Source: Denitrificimonas halotolerans | GTDB taxonomy: Bacteria > Pseudomonadota > Gammaproteobacteria > Pseudomonadales > Pseudomonadaceae | Assembly: GCF_034259425.1 (NCBI RefSeq) | Contig: NZ_JAXIVU010000002.1 | Location: 186,001-250,000, forward strand | Reading direction: 5' to 3' | Length of the DNA stretch: 64,000 bases | Shown here: piece by piece, positions 25,399 through 34,200 of the stretch | How the letters are laid out: each line of letters begins with the position of its first letter | Position numbering within the stretch: the stretch's first letter is position 1 | Translations under genes and position numbers: made by a program | Notes under the pieces: generated by a model | Database searches by the model: none | Told to the model about the DNA's origin: nothing | What the model saw: only the letters and a program-made list of their open reading frames with translations

Positions 25399-26949
25399 CT
25401 AGTCCCTATGCTGCTCATGCCAAATTGCGGCCGCATGGGCTGCCTTTGCGTTGAACTTCATGAAATGCTTTCGGTAGGCGTTGATGAGGCCATCGTCGTT
25501 CGTTCTCTGGCAAAGAGTAAGAATTTCCGGGCCAACGCGCCAACTGATCGTGTAGCGCGTAGCTTTGATCTCGCTCTTGGCCCTTTCGAGCAAATCAAGC
25601 GATTCTTGGGTCAGAGGCGCAGTCGTCCAGAACTCGAAATGCGCCGGGATGTTTTTCCAATCTTGATGCTCGTTTCTAATCCTGAAGAAAATCGGGACGT
25701 TGTGCTGTAACCAGCGCTTTACCTCACTATGCGGCGTCTGCCCATAGGGGTCATGCCCTTTGCATTCGATGAAGGTGACAGATAAATCTTGTCGCTCCGC
25801 TATCACGTCCGCCTCGGCCACGCCCATACTATTCTTGTAGATTCGGTTCAATCGTACCAAGCTAGCACCGGATTTTCGCATGAGTTCGGCAGCGAGGTAC
25901 TCAAACAATGTTCCACGAAGCTGGTTAGATGCTCCCGTAATCTTTCCTAGTTTGCTGAATAGATCATCAAATTTTGCTGGGTCGATAGTAGATAATGTTG
26001 CTGCCTTATTCAGCACTGCTGATAGTTCCCGCAACCCTGCGGCAACTTCTTCACCAAATAGGTTTGCTGGCGTCGCTGGAATAATCCCGTTTTTCTTCAG
26101 GATCTGAAAAGCATCGCTATTGAATTTTTCAGCGGCAAATATCTGCAAGCATGAACCTACGTTCCGAAGACTTCTCAGGGTTCGACATTTGTTGATGAAG
26201 GGCTTCACGCCCTCAATGGTGACGGAATCACCCAGATATACATCACAAACGACAAAACCTGGCTTGTCCTTGCCATCCTTGGTCGCTTTCACCATCGGCC
26301 CCAAATACGAAGGCGCGGTAAGATCCCAGGCGAACGTCCCTACACGGGGCAAGCTATCATCCTCACGAGTGGCCACCTTACCGTAACTAACAACTCCCAG
26401 TTTACGCAGCCAATCACTGACCGCCGCAAGCAGGAAACTTTCAGTTATGAGGCGTGCGCGTATCATTGGCGAGAGCTGATCGTAGTACTCGTCCGCCTGC
26501 ACGATAGCAATACAGTCGCCAAGACTGGGCAGCGTCACCCTTTTCAAAAGCCCCGCCTCATTGAGCCTAGTGAAGATAGTTTCAGGCGATAGGTGTTTCT
26601 GCTGCCTGATCGGGGCACCGCAAACGATAGGGAAAAGTCGCTCTGGGACGGCTCCTCCACGTTGTCGTAACGCCGCTATAGCATTGCCGTAGGCCGTGTT
26701 GGTTTGCATCAATGCTCCAGCGAGCTTCTCCCAGTAGACGGGCGAGCCAAACTGCTGCTCAAGGTACATGAACCGAGCCCTACGCGGAAACGTCACATAG
26801 CCTAGGCGTCTAACATTATCAGCAAGCCTTGAAACTCGCTTTCTAGCTGCATCAGGCGAAATCTTTAGAGTCTGGACTAGATAGTCCGCAAGCTCACTCG
26901 ACAAACAAGGCCCGTGGTTCTGTAAGAAGTCTTTAACCAAATCGCTCAT
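25399..26949 (-). CDS. predicted PD-(D/E)xK-type protein with N-terminal winged-helix region
   Basis: A 516-residue protein. The first 70 residues look like a winged helix (SSELADYLVQTLKISPDAAR). The middle is undefined. The C-terminal third has the restriction-endonuclease-like order: a helix with GTLFEYLAAELMRKSG, then VRLNRIYKNSMGVAEADVIA, then VTFIECKGHD, consistent with a conserved E...D...ExK centre. It stands alone between the small ICE genes and a toxin-antitoxin pair, without a leader hairpin. A defence or DNA-processing nuclease is the likely role, but the target is unknown. Base use differs somewhat from its neighbours, so it may be a late arrival. Confidence 0.65.
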   Translation of the reverse strand: MSDLVKDFLQNHGPCLSSELADYLVQTLKISPDAARKRVSRLADNVRRLGYVTFPRRARFMYLEQQFGSPVYWEKLAGALMQTNTAYGNAIAALRQRGGAVPERLFPIVCGAPIRQQKHLSPETIFTRLNEAGLLKRVTLPSLGDCIAIVQADEYYDQLSPMIRARLITESFLLAAVSDWLRKLGVVSYGKVATREDDSLPRVGTFAWDLTAPSYLGPMVKATKDGKDKPGFVVCDVYLGDSVTIEGVKPFINKCRTLRSLRNVGSCLQIFAAEKFNSDAFQILKKNGIIPATPANLFGEEVAAGLRELSAVLNKAATLSTIDPAKFDDLFSKLGKITGASNQLRGTLFEYLAAELMRKSGASLVRLNRIYKNSMGVAEADVIAERQDLSVTFIECKGHDPYGQTPHSEVKRWLQHNVPIFFRIRNEHQDWKNIPAHFEFWTTAPLTQESLDLLERAKSEIKATRYTISWRVGPEILTLCQRTNDDGLINAYRKHFMKFNAKAAHAAAIWHEQHRD

Positions 26950-27229
26950 GAATTTCCACCGATGTCACACTGCGCTATTAATATCATGAATACATGGGCC
27001 ACTCTGGTTTTTTGAAATGAAGTCTAATGTCATTGATTTTAAAGAGGTTTTTTAGATAAAAAAGATTAAAAAAATAATCTATGTCACAGTGGTCGTGTCT
27101 TATAGAATGAATTAGCTCTCTAAAAAAGCATTTGTTGAGATATTTTTTGCCGGCCTGCTCTGGATCAACTAGTCAATAACTCGACTAGTTCTACGCAACA
27201 AAACAAGGCAATTTCAGCGCGCCATTCAT
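26950..27229. other. AT-rich intergenic region
   Basis: No coding frame or RNA gene is recognisable. It separates the divergent nuclease-like gene and the RHH/ParE locus and probably holds the promoters of both. Confidence 0.5.
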
Positions 27230-27255
27230 ACTAACAAGGTATATACTTTATTAGT
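27230..27255 (+). promoter_or_regulatory. operator of the 27.3-kb toxin-antitoxin locus
   Basis: An imperfect 26-bp palindrome (ACTAACAAGG-TATATA-CTTTATTAGT) lies 21 bases before the antitoxin ATG. Toxin-antitoxin loci are commonly autoregulated through such sites. Confidence 0.55.
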
Positions 27256-27276
27256 ACCTGGATAAAGGAGAGAAAG

Positions 27277-27552
27277 ATGTCCAAACAAGCCGTTTTCACA
27301 ATGAAACTAGAGCCAGAGTTACGCGAAAGCTTCATGGCCGAAGCCGCTGGCGAAGACCGCCCAGCTTCCCAAATTATGCGTGAACTGATGCGCGGATATA
27401 TTGAGCAACGCCATCAAGCTCGCGAGTACGACGATTATCTGCGGGAAAAGGTCGAAGCCGGACGTGCGTCAATGCATGCGGGCTTAGGTCGCTCAAATGA
27501 TGACGTTGAGGTTACATTCGCAGCCAAGCGTAACGCGGTGGGTCAAGCGTGA
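27277..27552 (+). CDS. ribbon-helix-helix antitoxin
   Basis: A 91-residue protein. The N-terminal ribbon-helix-helix motif (FTMKLEPELRESFMAEA, then DRPASQIMRELMRGYI) is typical of antitoxins that bind their own operator. The charged C-terminus would wrap the toxin. AGGAG precedes the ATG. Its stop overlaps the toxin start by four bases (GTGA/ATAG context), ensuring coupled translation. Confidence 0.85.
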   Translation: MSKQAVFTMKLEPELRESFMAEAAGEDRPASQIMRELMRGYIEQRHQAREYDDYLREKVEAGRASMHAGLGRSNDDVEVTFAAKRNAVGQA

Positions 27553-27830
27553 TAGTTATCTGGACACCGAACGCGGAACAAGACCGGATAGATATTTGGA
27601 ACTACATCGCAACGGATAACCCTGGTGCAGCGGTTCGCATGGACGCAGTTTTCAGCGATGCCGCTGCCCAGCTGTCAAGGCACCCGAAGCTCGGCAAAGC
27701 CGGTAAAATTGCTAGAACCCGCGAACTAATACCCTATGAAAACTATCGCCTTGTGTATGAAATTGACGGTGGCAAAGTTTGGGTGCTTGCTCTTGTGCAT
27801 ACCGCAAGGCTGTGGCCAGCAGTGAAATAG
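27549..27830 (+). CDS. RelE/ParE family toxin
   Basis: A 93-residue protein with the ParE/RelE fold signature: IWTPNAEQDRIDIWNYIA at the N-terminus, then LSRHPKLGKAGKIARTRELI and YRLVYEIDGGKVWVLALVHTARLWP. The ParE-like pattern suggests gyrase poisoning rather than mRNA cleavage, but that is not certain from sequence. It starts with GTG at 27549, inside the antitoxin end. Confidence 0.86.
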   Translation: MIVIWTPNAEQDRIDIWNYIATDNPGAAVRMDAVFSDAAAQLSRHPKLGKAGKIARTRELIPYENYRLVYEIDGGKVWVLALVHTARLWPAVK

Positions 27831-27838
27831 TTTTTCCA

Positions 27839-28684
27839 TTACTGCATTCTTTCCAGCTCAATATGCAGCTGGTGATAATGGTTGCTCAAAGCTCTTAGCA
27901 CCCCAAGCGTGACCAAGGCATCTACTTTTGCACTATGCGCTTCTCCAGGCCACGACACATCAGCTGCGTCAGCGGCATTGGCGAGAGAAATGGTTCCATA
28001 GCGGTTAGTGGCTCCAAACGCCTGTACAGACAACTCCATAGCGCAGCGGATGTTTAGCGTGTTTAGCCAGGCGTCGTCGGTTTGGAACGCTTGAGAGGTG
28101 TTACGAAGCATGTCCAGATCAAAATCTGAATTGTAAGTGACAACGGTTTGGCCGGTCAGAAGAGCTTTGAGGTCATTAACTATTTCAGGCCACTTAGGGC
28201 ATCCAGCTAAATCATCGAGGCTGATAGCGTGTATTTCTTCTGCTTTGGGATTGATCGGTACGCTTGGTGAAATGCGTTGCTCATAACAAACCCTACCATT
28301 TGCATCACACACAGCTATTTCGATGATTTGATCGTTGTCACCCAATCCGGTTGTCTCAGTGTCCAACACATAACAGCCCTCAGTCAGCCAGTTTGCTGCG
28401 AGCTTGCCAGCTTGAGCTAAACCGCTTTCCAGTTTTGACATGATGCCCAATCTCTTTGCAGCCTTCTTTTGATTTTCGGAGCGTTCAGCTTTTATCGGGC
28501 GCATCGGAACGCAGTCAGCAATGCGATATACACCAAACTCACCGCCATAAGTGTTCTTGTAATAGGCGACTGGTTCAATTCCAGGTTTTGGCTTCATTCG
28601 GAACTCGTCACGTAAGCGCCCTTTGGAAAAGCAGCGATCTTGCTCGATGGCTGCCGCACGTAATGTCTCCAACTCTTCATTCAT
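27839..28684 (-). CDS. DEDDh 3'-5' exonuclease (DnaQ-like) with N-terminal extension
   Basis: A 281-residue protein. The first 100 residues are an uncharacterised basic domain. The exonuclease domain follows: Exo I is YVLDTETTG (105-113), Exo II is VVTYNSDFDLDML, and Exo III is AHSAKVDA with the H-x4-D pattern that defines DEDDh. The four metal-binding acids are present. It resembles the epsilon subunit and other DnaQ-type enzymes, but the N-terminal part is not from DNA polymerase III. It lies 42 bases after rdgC on the same strand and is probably in its operon, under the 25-bp dyad. Confidence 0.86.
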   Translation of the reverse strand: MNEELETLRAAAIEQDRCFSKGRLRDEFRMKPKPGIEPVAYYKNTYGGEFGVYRIADCVPMRPIKAERSENQKKAAKRLGIMSKLESGLAQAGKLAANWLTEGCYVLDTETTGLGDNDQIIEIAVCDANGRVCYEQRISPSVPINPKAEEIHAISLDDLAGCPKWPEIVNDLKALLTGQTVVTYNSDFDLDMLRNTSQAFQTDDAWLNTLNIRCAMELSVQAFGATNRYGTISLANAADAADVSWPGEAHSAKVDALVTLGVLRALSNHYHQLHIELERMQ

Positions 28685-28726
28685 TGCATAACCTACTAGC
28701 AGGAAAATCCATAATTCAATCGTTTC

Positions 28727-29644
28727 TTAAACGGAGTTCGCTTGCTCTTCACCACCCAGTGTTTCGAGTAACTGCGGAATGAATTCACGAAAAGTAAGCA
28801 TCATCAGCACAAAGCTGGCATCAAACTGACCAGCTGCATCATCTCCGCCATCCTGCTCGGCTTGGGTCTGCAGTAATTCTTCAAAGCGCAGGCGCTTGAT
28901 GGTCAGCTTGTTGTCCAGCACAAAAGACAACTTATCTTCCCAAGCGAGTGACAGTAGGCTGGCCACCTTGCCAACAGCCAGGTGATTTTGAACTTCCTCA
29001 CTGGACAGATCCTCACGCTTGATCTTGATGATCCCACCGTCCTCAGCCGTATCACGAAGTTCGCATTCGTCCAGCAGAAATAAACCACCGCCGACCTCGT
29101 GATATTTGAGCCAACTGGTAAATGAGATTTCCGGGGATTGCTTCACGTTGATGGGGCGTACCGGCAAGCTGCCCAGCACCTCGCGTACTGCAGAAAGCAG
29201 TTCTTCCGCACGTTTGGTGCTCGATGCGTTTACGAAAATCAGGCCAGTACTGCTGTCAATTGCAGCAAACGTCACTGTTCGTCGAATAAAAGCACGTGGC
29301 AACAAAGCCTGAACAATCTCATCCTTAAGCTGGTCCTTCTCTTTTTTATAGACCTTACGGGACTCTGCTGTCTCAATTTCAACCACTTTTTCCCGTAGTG
29401 CATCACGCACGACTGAGCCCGGCAAAATCCGCTCTTCTTCTCGGCCTGCAATCAACATAAAACCTTGTACAACATGCACAAACGGATCCTGTGGCTTTCC
29501 TAGTGCTGGAACAAAACCATAGGTGCTAGTCACTTGGCTGCCGCAAGGGATAGCAGGTTTTTGAGCCAAAGCAGCCTCCAGGTCATCTGGCAGTAGGGTT
29601 GAGTCAGCGCTAAGGCGGTAGATCAGTAAATTGGTAAAAAACAT
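28727..29644 (-). CDS. rdgC: recombination-associated protein RdgC
   Basis: A 305-residue RdgC, close to the usual 300. It shows the family order: N-terminal FFTNLLIYRLS, TYGFVPALG, PGSVVRDALREKV, and ITIDSS-like AAIDSSTGLIFVNASS. RdgC forms a ring dimer around DNA and limits RecA loading, which is useful for an element entering as single-stranded DNA. It starts a small operon with the exonuclease gene. A good Shine-Dalgarno (AAGGAG) is present. A 25-bp dyad identical in design to those of the transfer operons lies 65 bases upstream. Confidence 0.94.
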   Translation of the reverse strand: MFFTNLLIYRLSADSTLLPDDLEAALAQKPAIPCGSQVTSTYGFVPALGKPQDPFVHVVQGFMLIAGREEERILPGSVVRDALREKVVEIETAESRKVYKKEKDQLKDEIVQALLPRAFIRRTVTFAAIDSSTGLIFVNASSTKRAEELLSAVREVLGSLPVRPINVKQSPEISFTSWLKYHEVGGGLFLLDECELRDTAEDGGIIKIKREDLSSEEVQNHLAVGKVASLLSLAWEDKLSFVLDNKLTIKRLRFEELLQTQAEQDGGDDAAGQFDASFVLMMLTFREFIPQLLETLGGEEQANSV

Positions 29645-29709
29645 GGGGTTATACTCCTTGGGGTGGTATGCAAAGAGTGTCGTACAAATTGAGAATGAGC
29701 TGGTTCAGT

Positions 29710-29734
29710 AACCCGATACTCGTGGATGAGGGTT
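29710..29734 (-). promoter_or_regulatory. 25-bp ICE dyad before rdgC
   Basis: Plus strand: AACCCGATACTCG then TGGATGAGGGTT. The arms extend to an 11-bp perfect inverted repeat TTCAGTAACCC (29704-29714) / GGGTTACTGAA (29730-29740). It has the same 25-bp design as the sites at 35529, 51911 and 57402. Confidence 0.75.
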
Positions 29735-29825
29735 ACTGAAGAAGAAAGGGGGGGAGTGTGATGCAAGTTATGCTGCTTGAGGGGTATGGCTTGCACTAAG
29801 TGTTTTTCGAATTCGGATTGCTTTT

Positions 29826-29843
29826 TGTATTCGATAGGATACA
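29826..29843 (+). promoter_or_regulatory. possible operator of the 29.9-kb toxin-antitoxin locus
   Basis: An interrupted palindrome TGTAT...ATACA over 18 bp, 28 bases before the toxin ATG. Confidence 0.35.
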
Positions 29844-29871
29844 CTTGCGTTAGTGGAAACCGAGATTAACT

Positions 29872-30168
29872 ATGATTGAAATTAAACGAACGCCAGAGTT
29901 TGACCGCTGGTTTAATGGACTAAAAGACGTTACCACCAAAATGCGCCTAGTTACCCGGTTGAAAAAGGTTTCGCGTGGCAATCTTGGCGATGTTCAGTCG
30001 GTTGGCGAAGGTGTAAGTGAGATGCGCGAACATTTTGGCAAAGGCTGGCGAATGTATTTTGTACAACGTGGCTCTGTCTTGGTTGTCATGTTGGGTGGGG
30101 GTGATAAGTCAACGCAGGCGCGTGATATCGTCAAAGCCATTGCTATGTCGAAAACACTGGAGGATTGA
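29872..30168 (+). CDS. HigB-like RelE/ParE superfamily toxin
   Basis: A 98-residue killer protein of the phage-derived Gp49/HigB-like group. It begins IEIKRTPEFDRWFNGLKD and carries the conserved SEMREHFGKGWRMYFVQRG and VVMLGGGDKSTQARDI. It comes before its antitoxin gene, the reverse order that is characteristic of HigBA-type loci. The stop and the antitoxin start are three bases apart. Confidence 0.88.
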   Translation: MIEIKRTPEFDRWFNGLKDVTTKMRLVTRLKKVSRGNLGDVQSVGEGVSEMREHFGKGWRMYFVQRGSVLVVMLGGGDKSTQARDIVKAIAMSKTLED

Positions 30169-30171
30169 ACC

Positions 30172-30471
30172 ATGGTTAAAATTACTGAGCTACCTACTTT
30201 TGATGCAGCCGACTACCTAGACAGTGAAGAGGCGATCACTGCCTACTTGAATGCTATTTTAGAGGCAGACGACGATGCGTTGCTGGCCGAAGCTCTTGGC
30301 GATATCGCTAAAGCACGTGGTATGACCCAGATTGCCAAAGACGCAGGTATCGGTCGTGAGTCCTTGTACAAAGCGCTGCGGGGGGGAGCCAGTCCACGCT
30401 TTGACACTATCAGCCGGGTGTTGGGCGCTCTGGGTGTAAAGTTGGTAGCGGTGCCTAAGACGACACATTAA
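30172..30471 (+). CDS. HigA-like antitoxin
   Basis: A 99-residue addiction-module antidote protein. An N-terminal toxin-binding part (FDAADYLDSEEAITAYLNAI) is followed by a helix-turn-helix (RGMTQIAKDAGIGRESLYKA, then FDTISRVLGALGVKL). Intact, unlike the related remnant at 38501. No clear terminator follows. Confidence 0.88.
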   Translation: MVKITELPTFDAADYLDSEEAITAYLNAILEADDDALLAEALGDIAKARGMTQIAKDAGIGRESLYKALRGGASPRFDTISRVLGALGVKLVAVPKTTH

Positions 30472-30547
30472 AAATACGGGATATTTCGTGTAACAATTCG
30501 CAAATGCTCCGTAAAATAAGATGAGCCTGTTAAAAACTAAAATGTAG

Positions 30548-31013
30548 CTAATGTGTAATGGATAAATTAGAACTCCAAAATAGGGCACCTATTCTTCGGA
30601 GGTAATCCTCACCCAGTAGCATAGGGTGATAGCGTATGTTGTTTGAAAGATGATCGGTATGACCTGCATAAACTCCACCGAGACCTTTCTTCGCCTTGTT
30701 AATGACTGCGCTGGTAGTTTGGATCGTAAAATCCATGATTTCGCATGTTGGAAGCGTTAGCCAAGCATGGATACTGAGCTGTGTTTTAGAGATCCCGTTT
30801 TTAATTAGGCCTTTCATTTGCTCTTCTGTCTGCTCATAGAGTTTTTCCTGAGCCTGTAAAGCCTATTGTGTAAGTCAGCTCAGTTCCAAAATAATTACTT
30901 AGTGCTGGCAATATACGTGCGTGGTACGACAGGCATTGAGCAGCAATTTCTTCAATCGGAGGTGTGCCTATAGCATCTCTGATAATTTCAGATATGGACG
31001 AATGTATCGAGGG
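30548..31013 (-). pseudogene. broken hypothetical gene
   Basis: Two minus-strand frames (31013-30834 and 30817-30548) read as one protein if a single base shift is allowed near 30840. The first ends in GFTGSGKTL and the second continues with YEQTEEQMKGLIKNG in the shifted frame. The 5' end is cut at the border with the high-GC cargo. The family is unknown; the internal GSGKT may be chance. Confidence 0.35.
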
Positions 31014-31183
31014 GGGTCGGCTCCTGTGCGGTTGTACTGGACACCTATCTGGGGCTGTTCTCCCTGGCTGTGGTGGCACCCACCGCACGGATTCAGCCAA
31101 GGGGCGAGATCATTCGTGAGACGTTGCTGGCCTGCAAGCAGGACATAGAACGGGCCATCGGGCATATCTTGCGGCAGGCTTGA
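31013..31183 (+). pseudogene. C-terminal fragment of an IclR-like regulator
   Basis: The frame ending at TGA 31181-31183 reads VGSCAVVLDTYLGLFSLAVV and then ETLLACKQDIERAIGH. It resembles the end of an IclR-type effector domain. There is no start and no DNA-binding part. It is GC-rich like the next gene, so it marks one edge of an imported segment. Confidence 0.45.
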
Positions 31184-31290
31184 GAGCCCACAACCAACTA
31201 GGGTATCACCATCAAGATGGGCTTCTGGCTGATGCCCAAGCAGCCGGTGTACAAGCCCATTGTGCGTCTGGATGCCAGCGGATGATGCTA

Positions 31291-32622
31291 TCAGCGCATA
31301 TCGAACAGCTCCTGATGGAAGTGCTGATGAACCGGGAAGCCCTGGGCTGCGAAGTCCTTGCGTAACGCGTCACCGAATCCGGCCGGCCCGCAGAACCAGA
31401 TGCTAGCCTCACGCCAATCCGGCACTGCGGCGCGGATGCGCTCTGCGGTCAGGTAGCCATCGCGGCTGTCGATCAGCAGGTGCAGCTGAACTTCTGTCTG
31501 GCTGACATCCTCGGTCAGTCTGGCCAGTGCCTGCTCATCCACTTCGGCCGTGCTGTGGAAGAAATCGATCTGCTGGTTCTCGCCAGGGTGGTTGGCCAGG
31601 TGTTTCAGGCGGGCGACAAAAGGCGTAACACCAATACCCCCGCCAACCCAGATCTGCCGTGGCCGCGGGTCGTCAAAGGTAAAGCAGCCATAGGGGCCCT
31701 CCACGGTCACTGACTGGCCAACTGTCAGCTTATCACGCAGCGTGCGGGTATGGTCCCCCAGCGCCTTGACCACAAAGGTGATCGCCGGGTCGGCCGGGTT
31801 CCAGCTCGAGGCAATGGTGTAAGGGTGAAAGCCTTCCCGGGTATCCGAGATGACGAAGGCGAACTGACCAGGCTGATGTCCTGGCCAGTTCGGCACCTGG
31901 GTTTCGACCTCCAGTGACTTGACGCCTGAAAAGTAATGCAGCCCGGTGATACTGCCAGGCACCTGACGCTTCGTACCGAGCTGGCGCAGCAACGACTTCA
32001 CTGCCGCCCAGCTGCCGATGGCCAGCAGGACGGCGGTCAGCCAACCGACCGGTGAGCTCCAGTAACTGAACTTGAGCAAGACCAGGCTATGCACCACTAG
32101 CACCAGATAGACAAACGTCAGCAGCCGGTGACTCTGGTAGAACAGCCGATAGGGAAAACGCTTGATCAACGCCAGGGCAATCAATATCACCGCGGCGTAA
32201 AAGGCCCACTCACCCAGACTTTCGGCGGTACCACGCTGACTGGTGAGAAAGGCTCCCAGCGGTGGTTGCACAGCACCGGCGCCTTTGTGTGGGCGTTCCA
32301 GCCAGCCCCAGCCCACCGCCCATTTCGGGCCCTTAGCCGCCAGCCAGTGAAGGGTGGAAATCACCAAAGCGCCTATGCCGAGCCACTTGTGCAGACGGTA
32401 CATCTTGTCCAGCCCGTCGAGCCATTGTTCCAGCCAGCGCGGACGCAGTGCCAGCAGCATGCTCAGGCTCATGCACGCCATCGCCAGCACGCCGGTCAGT
32501 TGTACCAGCAGGTTACGGTGGGGGAAGAAGCCCCGGGTATTGAATAGGCCGGGCTCGGCCAACAGCCACAAAAACGCGAACAACACCAGGCTGGACCAGA
32601 GCACCCATTTCAGACGACGCAT
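31291..32622 (-). CDS. ferric-reductase-like flavohaem transmembrane protein
   Basis: A 443-residue protein of the ferric reductase/NADPH oxidase-like family. The N-terminal half has about six hydrophobic helices with paired histidines in YRLHKWLG and YQSHRLLTFVYLVLVVHS, consistent with a membrane haem. The C-terminal half is a ferredoxin-reductase module with the FAD motif HPYTIASSW, GPYGCF, the nicotinamide-binding GGIGVTPF and the terminal WFCGPAGFG. It probably moves electrons from NAD(P)H across the inner membrane to iron or another acceptor. It is strikingly GC-richer than the ICE backbone, a sign of recent transfer from a high-GC pseudomonad. No partner gene is adjacent. Confidence 0.85.
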   Translation of the reverse strand: MRRLKWVLWSSLVLFAFLWLLAEPGLFNTRGFFPHRNLLVQLTGVLAMACMSLSMLLALRPRWLEQWLDGLDKMYRLHKWLGIGALVISTLHWLAAKGPKWAVGWGWLERPHKGAGAVQPPLGAFLTSQRGTAESLGEWAFYAAVILIALALIKRFPYRLFYQSHRLLTFVYLVLVVHSLVLLKFSYWSSPVGWLTAVLLAIGSWAAVKSLLRQLGTKRQVPGSITGLHYFSGVKSLEVETQVPNWPGHQPGQFAFVISDTREGFHPYTIASSWNPADPAITFVVKALGDHTRTLRDKLTVGQSVTVEGPYGCFTFDDPRPRQIWVGGGIGVTPFVARLKHLANHPGENQQIDFFHSTAEVDEQALARLTEDVSQTEVQLHLLIDSRDGYLTAERIRAAVPDWREASIWFCGPAGFGDALRKDFAAQGFPVHQHFHQELFDMR

Positions 32623-32877
32623 AGCACCCCCTTGTGCGGTTCAAGCAGAATCTTGCTGATCATTAAACGCTTTTATTCGTGTGGCGGCCATGACCAGCGT
32701 CAAACATCCGGGTTTTCTTATCGCGATTGATTGCCTAACGTAAGAGGGTAGAGAAGAATTCCAATTCTGAGCCAGAACCAGGCAGTCTTGTGCATTGACC
32801 GGAGAGTGTCCATTTGTATTAGACCAGAACACTACGACTTAAGATTTATGAGAAAAACAGTGCATCAAGCGTAGAGT

Positions 32878-33021
32878 CTAATTAACTATACCTCGCTGAG
32901 GAACGTCCTGAAGAGCCTGTGCATTCAGCAATAGACCTTTTTGTGGTTTAAAAGTTGGCGTTTTTAATTGAAGTCTTGCCGCTCGTACGATTGCTTCGTT
33001 TATCTCATTCAAGCATTTCAT
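32878..33021 (-). CDS. possible small protein, 47 aa
   Basis: The frame begins MKCLNEINEAIVRAARLQLK with AGGTG nine bases upstream of the ATG. It is basic and helical. Coding status is uncertain, and the sequence around it (32623-32877 and 33022-33300) shows nothing else recognisable. Confidence 0.3.
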   Translation of the reverse strand: MKCLNEINEAIVRAARLQLKTPTFKPQKGLLLNAQALQDVPQRGIVN

Positions 33022-33309
33022 ATTCAGCACCTGCTTATTAAATAAAAGAGCTATTAGGCCGTGGTGGGGGTTCGCTATCAAGAGTAGTTTTAACTCGTAT
33101 ATGATTTTTTGGCTGGCACGGATTGCCTTTTGGCCTTTTGTCTTTCCCTGCAAACAAACCCTTTCAGGGTAGCCCCTTTGCCCTTAATCCCCCTTCCATT
33201 AATCTCTTAAAGCCATTTTCCCTTTACCCCTTTAGCGCTCTTTAGACAGGCTTTGAAGTAAGGCCACTACGGTAATCGTTTAACGGTCTATAAACTGTGA
33301 ACGCCTTGA

Positions 33310-33331
33310 CTGTATCTCAATTGAGATACAG
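33310..33331 (+). promoter_or_regulatory. 22-bp palindromic operator of the 33.4-kb toxin-antitoxin locus
   Basis: A perfect 22-bp palindrome with half-site CTGTATCTCAA, 34 bases before the antitoxin ATG. It is a likely autoregulation site for the antitoxin. Confidence 0.75.
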
Positions 33332-33365
33332 AATAAGATTATGAATAACGAATGGAGGATACATC

Positions 33366-33659
33366 ATGGCTCATACTTCAATGTTGCATGTTCGTGTCGA
33401 TGACAAGCTGAAGGCTGAGGCGACAGAAAAACTTGCCAGCTTCGGCCTAACTATGTCTGATGCCGTCCGAATCTTGCTGACCCGCATTACTAAAGAGGGT
33501 GGGTTACCCGCTGGTCTAACGACAGATCCAGAAGTACACGATGCTTGGTTTCGAGACAAAGTGAAAGAGGCTTTGATGGATACACGACCCACAGTTACGC
33601 ATAAACAAGTCATGGATGAGGCTCAAGCTTTGATCGACAATAAACGTCATCGTGGCTGA
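33366..33659 (+). CDS. RelB/DinJ family antitoxin
   Basis: A 97-residue antitoxin. The N-terminal ribbon-helix-helix (LHVRVDDKLKAEATEKLASF, then TMSDAVRILLTRI) is of RelB/DinJ type. The C-terminus (HDAWFRDKVKEALMDTRPTV, then HKQVMDEAQALID) is the common toxin-wrapping tail. GGAGG lies nine bases before the ATG. The toxin start overlaps its end by eight bases. Confidence 0.92.
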   Translation: MAHTSMLHVRVDDKLKAEATEKLASFGLTMSDAVRILLTRITKEGGLPAGLTTDPEVHDAWFRDKVKEALMDTRPTVTHKQVMDEAQALIDNKRHRG

Positions 33660-33936
33660 GCTGGAATGGTCGGAACTGGCACGTATCGACTTGCTGGAGA
33701 TAATAGATTATATATCAGACGATAATCTGGATGCGGCGCAGCGTGTAAAGGATGACATCGAGGAAAAGGCTAAAAAGCTGTCAACTTTCCCGAGAATGGG
33801 TCGCTTTGGCCGAGTCGAAGGAACTAGGGAGCTGATTGCCAGCGCGAATTATATTCTTGTATACGAAGAGGGTGCTCTTACTGTTCGAATACTGCGTGTG
33901 CTACATGCTGCGCAGCAATGGCCGCCATCAGCGTGA
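33652..33936 (+). CDS. RelE/ParE family toxin
   Basis: A 94-residue toxin that starts with GTG at 33652 inside the antitoxin gene. The conserved blocks are LEWSELARIDLLEIIDYIS, LSTFPRMGRFGRVEGTRELI and ILVYEEGALTVRILRVLHAA. The pattern is of the ParE/RelE superfamily. It is paired with the RelB-like antitoxin and not related in detail to the other toxins of the window. Confidence 0.9.
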   Translation: MAELEWSELARIDLLEIIDYISDDNLDAAQRVKDDIEEKAKKLSTFPRMGRFGRVEGTRELIASANYILVYEEGALTVRILRVLHAAQQWPPSA

Positions 33937-34050
33937 AGGTTTCGCCGCTATGAATCCTGAGTTTGACATCTCACCTGAAAAAGCTTCATTCTGATACAGT
34001 TAGCCATGGGACTTGAGGGCGGATGCCTCCCCCCGCGGACGTATGATTCA

Positions 34051-34079
34051 AAAAAACCTACTTTTTAGTGGGTTTTTTT
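34051..34079. terminator. intrinsic terminator, probably bidirectional
   Basis: AAACCTACT-TTTT-AGTGGGTTT hairpin flanked by A and T runs. It lies after the RelBE-like locus and before the convergent small gene. Confidence 0.7.
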
Positions 34080-34200
34080 GTGCCTGAGGATTAATGACTT
34101 CATTAAGGTTCTCACTCTGTTACTCCAGCCGTCAGTCTGCATGCGCCTGATACAGTTCTTCGGCTGTAGTGTATTTGTCACAACCTGCGTGTTCACACTA

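Noticed and set aside
32641..32832. 63-residue minus-strand frame upstream of the ferric-reductase gene
   Set aside because: No ribosome-binding site, no domain, and unusual composition; probably chance.
34005..34050. Possible tRNA or tmRNA 3' end as an attachment site before the terminator
   Set aside because: No cloverleaf or acceptor stem could be drawn.
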